Below, piece after piece: positions 58,140-64,000 of a stretch of 64,000 nucleotides of DNA (its first letter is position 1; each line of letters starts with the position of its first letter). Under the pieces are notes generated by a model. The model did not search any database. It was not told where the DNA came from and saw nothing but the letters and a program-made list of their open reading frames with translations. The position numbers and the translations under genes were made by a program. Source of the DNA: Beverwykella pulmonaria (lineage: Eukaryota > Ascomycota > Dothideomycetes > Pleosporales > Melanommataceae); the NCBI GenBank assembly GCA_001599595.1, contig BCHH01000006.1, forward strand, positions 1,423,197 to 1,487,196, read 5' to 3'.

Positions 58140-60201
58140 TCACACCATAACCTGCGCATATAAAGCCAAAGGGCTAGAGGAATCAAGTGGTCCTTCGATA
58201 TCCGTGTTCCGTGGCCATTCCTCGTGCGGTAGCTGTCTGTTTAGTGAGGTCCTGTGCTGGGTCTCCCAATCACGTCGCCATATTTCAAACTTCAGATCCC
58301 ATCTATGCGTCAGCCTTCCTCTTCGCGCTTCGATAAGCTCGTCCAAATGACTCGAATCCTTCATATATTGCAATTCTTCTTCTTGCTTTTCGTTTTCATA
58401 AACTGTGCTTAACTGCTTCAGCTCTGCTTGTTGCTTCTGCAGCTTAGTCTTTGTATCCTTCTCTTGTCGCGCCCTCAACACATTGATAGCACTCTCATGT
58501 TTTCCTGGTAGTTTTTCCTGAATCATGTACTGACGAGCCAGCTTTTTACGGTCTTCTTCGGTGATGGTGTGCGCATTTTCCGGATTGGCGGGCTTGGAGC
58601 CAGAACAGTAAGCCTCCATGTATTTCAAGGCGGTTGCGACGTTCTGGGTTTCTTGAGCGTGGGCTATGCGGAGATCGTGCTCGGCGACAATTTGTAATTC
58701 GTCCAGGCGTTCGAGTTCGAGGGCATGCTGTAGGGTCTAAGTAAGCTGAGATGAGATACAAATTCGGCTTTAAATCCCTACCTGTTTCGTCTTCTCCGCT
58801 TCGTTTCTCTCTAGCTCGGTTGTAAGCCGCCTCAGTGACCACCGATGATATGCCAATAATGCTCTCCGCTGATTAGACTCAAAGGATGAAACACGTTGAA
58901 ACTGTTCCTTTTGCTGGGCCCTCAGGCTCATGAACGCCTCGTTCGCCAGAGCTAGATTTAGTTGTTCTTCGTCATGCGCCAAAGCTCGGCTTGAGGTATC
59001 CGGCACAGTGACGAAGGACTCGGCCGGGTGGGACAGGGTGTCCAGAGCGTGTGCTAGGTCTGCAGAAGAGAGGCCATCCTCGGCGTATCCAACGTCTTGC
59101 AGAAAGCTGAAAGGGGATTCAACTTGTTCGGCGGTCACAATATCCGTCTCTTCCTTGGTCAAAACCATCTCCAGCACTGATCGTGGCAACGGAGTTCCGC
59201 AGCAACTGGGAGCGATGTGCACTCTGCTCTCCAAAGCCTCTTGTATATGAACCCGAATCGCATATTTGGAGAGTGAGTGGCCGCATTCTAGCTTAGGGTT
59301 CAGTGGGTTCGTGTGGTGACCATGGTGTGATCGAGAAGCGCAGACGCTGCAAAAAGCAATTAGTTATGTTTCAGGTGCGGGAAATAATACAGACACACCC
59401 CGAGTTTTTTCTGAACATGGAGAAGAGGCTAGATGTTCGCTTGTGCTTGCGAGGAGTAGGCTTGGATCGTGCGGACGAACCGGACAAGATGGAGCTGTTC
59501 CCTGAGACGGTGGAGGACGAGGGCGCGTGGCGAACACTAGGTCGGAAGCGATCTAGGACGGTATCGTAGCATTCAAAAGACGTTGAGCGCCGCGTAGGCA
59601 GAAGCGGCGGCAGTGTGCGCAAGACGGGCGACGATTCCGTGTAGACATTGTCCTTGCTCGTTCGAGATGGGTGTGAAGTGATGCCTGTGGACTGCGTCTC
59701 GCGGGAGTGCATAGACATGGAGCTCCGCGGCTCGCTGCCCACGGTCAAGGTCGACAAAGACGTCGATATACCGTGCAGGTCGGGGGAAAGGAAGCGGTAC
59801 GGGTCGTCGATGCCGGACTCGCGGGCGGACAAGGCGAGGTGAGCATCCAGGTCGTCCTCATTTTGGCCGGTAGAAGTCCCAAGAGCCTCCGATAAATAGA
59901 TTGTGTCGTCGAAGATGGGCGCGGTGGTCAAATCGGCCATATAGTGGTCTCTAGCCTCCGTCATGGCGCCAGTGCGCTCATGCGCTTTGCGAACCTCTGC
60001 AACGAACGGTGATGTCAGGAGCGCTACAGGAATAACATGCGTGCGGCTGGATCCAGAGTCGCGGCGGCGCTGTGTAGGAGGAGGACAGGTCGGAGAGGCA
60101 ATGGGTGCAGGCTGCAATTGCGCTGCTGGGTTGAGGTGGTTAAGGCCTGCGTAGTCGGTGAGGGAGGGTGCAGCGTGGTGGTATGCATGTGGACATGCCA
60201 C
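58140..60201 (-). CDS. Long coiled-coil protein with a degenerate RING-like segment
   Basis: Minus-strand exons 60201-59399, 59346-58782 and 58736-58140 give 654 aa. Residues 1-265 are disordered and Ser/Pro-rich. At the first junction begins a segment with LECGHSLSKYAIRVHIQEAL and SCCGTPLPRSVLEMVL. In fungal RING/IBR-type proteins this segment holds CGHxYCxxCL and RCCxxPIP. Most zinc-binding cysteines are missing here. The rest is strongly helical, with coiled coils such as RRLTTELERNEAEKTKQ and LQKQQAELKQLSTVYENEK. The protein may descend from an E3 ubiquitin ligase but probably no longer binds zinc normally. Function unknown. Confidence 0.78.
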
Positions 60202-62012
60202 TACGTATTTACTGGACTTAACAGCACTTTCCGCCAGACGCTAGCCAGAACGAATTGTCTAATGACCGCTATCCGGCCATGTTGCGCAGCACAGACAGCC
60301 GGTCAAGCCACTCAGCACATGCGATTATCTCAACTGTGGTTGAGTGGGGACCTCATCACCCGCACCTCGGACCGCCCACTGGCCTTGGGCGACGGTGATC
60401 GCTGCAAATTCGTCGTCAAGATGAAGCAACATGGACAACAAGTGCATATTGCAGTCCTCACCGCTGCGCCCATCTCCAGACGACACACGCCCCTGTGCGC
60501 ACCTCATGATGCCACAGGTCGGGAGCGAGCCCACCTTCAGGCCGAGCGGGAGCGCAGTCCATGGCACGGTCTTGTGATCCAAACTGGACATCAACCAGAG
60601 CTAGTCTGCATGTCCACCTGCTGTCAACCCGCCGGACGAGGCCTCACAAAGCAGGCCACAGGGAACACAGCTCACCGCTCTCTTCTTGCATCAGTCGTGG
60701 TCCGGTCCCTTGACATGGACGCAACCGCTGACGGCGAGATCGACGAAGCTCGGCCTGGCAGTCCGGCGACACAGAACTGCGCGGGCAGGGAAAAAAGTCT
60801 TGACCACCTCTGGGAATGTCCAAGCCGTCGGAACGGACTTTGCTCTAGCCCATCGGATGTGATTTCGATTTTGGAATGATTGACTGATCTGCAATGCATG
60901 CATACAGGGCCTCATATCTCGGTACGGATGCGGAATATCCTCTGGCTTTGCGGGACCGGTAGAGCTACCTCTCGCAGACACAGCAGATGCTGGCAGAGTT
61001 GGTCTACTATCACTATTTTGACCTCTAGTTGGAACTGCCCCCAAATTTTTTTATTTTTTATTTTTTTTTTTTTGGGGGGAAAAATTAGCACTTTCTTACC
61101 TTGATCCAGACTCTTCACTCTTGACTGATATTTCCACGGCCTCGCAGATGCACGAAACAGAGCAAGGTACAGAAAGGGAGAAGCACTTCAGCAACAACCC
61201 GACTCAGGTCGGACCATCCGCACATTTAATTGGAAGCTCGGGGTTGGCAGACCTGACAACCCTCCACCAACTCGCTCGTGATGCAGTTGCTCAGCTTACA
61301 GCAAGGAGGTCTTGGGGCAACGTTGGTGACACGCAGCGCTGGCATTAGCTTCCAGGAGGGAGACATAGTACAGATTACCTTCATACAACACTCGTCTTGG
61401 CAACTCCCCTTATAAGTGGGGTAGGTGCGCAACGTAATGCCATGTTACGAGCTGCAGTGCGCCGTGTTTGTGCGAAGATTGTTGAGGTGCAGTATATTTC
61501 GAGGTGACTAGCTTAACAATGGCGAGTTTGCTCCGCGTCATGTTGTACATTGCAGTAGTGCAGCCAAGGCTAAAGCATGCAGGTTCGCGAGCAAGATCGA
61601 TCTGCATCCGTCCTTTGCTGCATATCGGCGACCTGTCTTTAGACACCCGAGTCCTCCTCGGGGCCACACAGACTTTCATCCTTTGAACGGGATAAGTGAA
61701 TCTCATCACAAGAAGAAACACCAAACGTCTGGGGAAAACGAGAGAAAGCGATGAGATAGAGACGAAAACAAGTTGTCTATTAAAATGACTATTGGCCCGA
61801 TTCTTGATCCTGAGTGCTTTGAACAATACATGCCGAAGAAAAGAGGTGGTGGTACAATACAAATGAAATGATGTGTTGCATGCAATGAGCCTCCCTTGAT
61901 GGAGCCTGTGGTGGGGAAGATATCCAGGCCGAGCTGGTGTTGATGCGACCCTTTCTTCGTGAACGCCTTTAGAAAATGCCGATGCTTCGTAAAATGTAAC
62001 AAAGGTGAGGGC
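60202..62012. other. Region without a recognised gene
   Basis: A 1.8-kb gap. A 280-codon plus frame at 60037-60879 overlaps the preceding gene and has no family resemblance. The far end is the Sed5 3' flank. Confidence 0.5.
61045..61080. repeat. Poly-T tract with a short G run
   Basis: About 28 bases almost all T are followed by six G. It is a likely site of length variation or assembly error. Confidence 0.9.
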
Positions 62013-63100
62013 CTATCCGGCAATAAGCACCCAGAGGAGGAAGACTGCACACGTGGGTTAATATTGGCTCTGCTTGAGGGACACTGGGCAGACATACAGA
62101 TCATCAGAACGCCAAACATTTTGGCTACTAGCCACCGGTTTCCTTGGACCCGACTCCAATACTTCATCAGTTCGCGCTGTGCGCCCTCAACGTTGTCCAC
62201 CACATCTTCTGTGTTGGCGTCGATGCGCTGAATCTGCTCGCCCTGCTCTGACACCATCTGTGCTAGTTGCCCAAATATGCTCCCCAGTTCGGTAATTGTG
62301 CTCTCGATCGACTCGATTGCATGCCCTCGCTGCTGGATATAGGCGTTTTGGGGTTGCGCTTCCTCCATGAGCAAGAGCTGTGCGTCTGACTGTGGGCCGC
62401 CGCGTGATAAGGCGGATGATCCCGAAGGATCGAGAGAGAGCATATCCTGCTGGGCAGCATTTGTGTTGTTGAAGCCTCCGGGCGACCGGCCTCGTGATGG
62501 TGTCTGATATAGGGGCGAGTCGGTCCTCGAGGGGTCTACGCCAGACTGTGCATGGGAAGCAGCGGAAGAGAGGAACTGCTCTGTCCGCGACCGTGACGCC
62601 TGCATGTTCTTCGTCCGAACTTCCAGCACATCCTTAAAGCTACCGCCTACGTTCTGGAGCCTGTCCTTTAACAGCATGACCACCTGGTGACTGTGTTCGC
62701 CCTCCTGATCCGCCCCCGCCTTCAACTTGGGGTGCTGTTTCGCTGTAAGTACCTGCAGTGCCTGGATCTGGCCGGACAGTTGGGCCATGTCCTGCTTTAT
62801 GACGAAAGTGAGCTCATCGATCTCCACAGGCCGGTCGTCGAACAAGGTCTTGCGACGTGCCAACTGCGAAAGGCGCTCCAATTTCGCCATCGTCCCCGCG
62901 ATGCCGCGCCCGATCTCTGCAGCATTGCGCGCAAACTCGGAGCGTTGGCGATGTGGTGTGCTGCCATTTGCCTCGGCCTTCTGCTGCGCAGATAGGAGAG
63001 ATTGCCGTTGCGCGCCGGTTTTGGAGTGCGCCTGTCGCCGCTGCGCCTGCGCGAGGATGGACCGGAACTCGTCGGTACGGTCCTGTATGGATACGGCCAT
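62013..63100 (-). CDS. SED5: Golgi t-SNARE syntaxin Sed5
   Basis: Minus-strand exons 63100-62098 and 62044-62013 give 344 aa, the usual size. The N-terminus MAVSIQDRTDEFRSIL is the conserved Sed5/syntaxin-5 start that binds the SM protein Sly1. A three-helix Habc region follows. The SNARE motif (about residues 250-320) contains IESTITELGSIFGQLAQMVS with the central Gln. The C-terminal membrane anchor MFGVLMIFFLLWVLIAG is completed only after removing a 52-base intron; without it the frame reads through into a meaningless tail. Sed5 drives ER-to-Golgi and intra-Golgi vesicle fusion. All parts look intact. Confidence 0.96.
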
Positions 63101-63904
63101 GGCGGGCGTGTGTCTCGAGGATAATGCGGTTGAATCGGGTGGTTGTCGAGGATGGGCGTTGGGTTTCGGCGCTTCGACCGCGCAAGAGTTCCGCTGTCAG
63201 GAAAGGGCGTGCAGGCTTGGCTGCGATCAGAGCCTAGTCGATGCTCAGGTGTTGGGTATGGACCGTGAATGTGTGCACGTTATTGTTGTGAATATGCCAT
63301 GCGTGGCTCGATGGACGAACAATGGTGTTGGTGCTTAACATATCATCGACGGTGGCCTTTCAACGTGGTCCCTATTTCCCCCAGCTGTGGCGAATGTGGC
63401 TGTGGCGGCTGGTTGTTCGCTATCACGTGCCATCCCTCCTAAATGCTGGCATGAAGGACGGCTCATACGTCAATGCAGCAGGAATCGCATAACAAGATCG
63501 CCAGACCTCTTCTATCCCCACACCTCCTACACCTATCGTGCGCTACAGGTCTGCCATATCTCTATTAATCGCGCTTGCGCGAGCTCGCAACTAAGATTAA
63601 CCCTTGAACTCTGCGCCGCTCACTGTCAGCCTCGCGCCCTTGTCACCTCACCATCCTCGCGACAACACCTCTTGCTGCAGGCTCCACGCAAAGACTGTCG
63701 CCCAACCCACGCCCTCAGCCAACCTGCAGCTGCCCTGCTATTACGCGCCTCCCCGCGCCGCGACACTGTTCTCTGGTGCATCTCCTGGTTTATGCGCTGT
63801 CTAACCCAGGCTTGTCCAAGGGCATAGCCCTGAGAACGCCCCTCTCACGGAGTGGTGCTAGTAATACATAGTGATCAGCATTCATCTCCACGCCAGGAGA
63901 CGCA
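63101..63904. promoter_or_regulatory. Upstream region of Sed5
   Basis: It holds the Sed5 promoter on the minus strand. Several overlapping open frames have no family resemblance. Confidence 0.45.
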
Positions 63905-64000
63905 ATGTCTGGCCCATTCCGGTTCAACCAGCAAGACTCGAGGTCGCCGCTGTACGCGATTCCCCAGACCTCAGCTCTAGCTTTCAACTGACGTGCCTGC
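63905..64000 (+). CDS. Possible first exon of a gene cut off by the window end
   Basis: ATG at 63905 opens MSGPFRFNQQDSRSPL. It is followed by a possible GTACGC donor at about 63952 and a branch-like CTGAC near the edge. Without an intron the frame stops within 30 codons. The rest lies outside the window, so this is only a suggestion. Confidence 0.25.

Noticed and set aside
60037..60879. 280-codon plus frame
   Set aside because: It overlaps the first exon of the coiled-coil gene on the other strand and shows no domain.

Overview
The window is nuclear DNA of a filamentous ascomycete (Pezizomycotina; possibly a dothideomycete, but the class is not proven from this sequence). The signs are many short introns of about 45-80 nt with GT-AG ends, dense genes on both strands, a dual C2H2/Zn2Cys6 regulator, fungal housekeeping genes (CWC22, DPM2, PPZ-type phosphatase, Sed5 syntaxin, a septin) and a decayed pogo/Fot1-type transposon. 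The gene models below were rebuilt by hand: exon lengths were summed to check that the frame stays open, and family motifs were checked across each junction.

Region 1 (0.2-16.7 kb) looks like a catabolic cluster for phenolic compounds. Its apparently intact members are a vanillyl-alcohol-oxidase-like flavoenzyme, a cytochrome P450, a large C2H2 + Zn2Cys6 transcription factor and an aldehyde dehydrogenase. Damaged members follow: an alpha/beta-hydrolase with one in-frame stop, a zinc alcohol dehydrogenase with a one-base frameshift, the 3' half of a peroxisomal thiolase, and a scrap of a ThiF/MoeB-type adenylyltransferase. A pogo/Fot1 transposase relic lies between the P450 and the regulator. 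Taken together this suggests a side-chain oxidation pathway for p-substituted phenols that is breaking down from its right end. The pathway itself is inference.

Region 2 (16.7-27.9 kb) holds a secreted Ser/Thr-rich, possibly GPI-anchored protein, a membrane-anchored aspartic-protease-like protein with altered catalytic triplets, an unrecognised basic protein, an 868-residue protein kinase with a TPR-like N-terminal half, and a relic of a fungal LigD-type 3'-phosphoesterase gene.

Region 3 (28-41 kb) holds a probable Mediator subunit MED8, an N-terminal protein methyltransferase, an ALDH1-type aldehyde dehydrogenase, a PPZ-type phosphatase and a secreted alpha carbonic anhydrase. Decayed, unrecognised sequence lies at 36.5-38.2 kb.

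Region 4 (41-64 kb) holds a PnbB/DUF4863 protein, DPM2 and CWC22 as a divergent pair, a small secreted GlcG/HbpS-like protein, a second P450, a septin, a long coiled-coil protein with a degenerate RING-like segment, and the Golgi syntaxin Sed5. At the right edge there may be the first exon of another gene. No tRNA, rRNA, CRISPR array or intact transposon was recognised.
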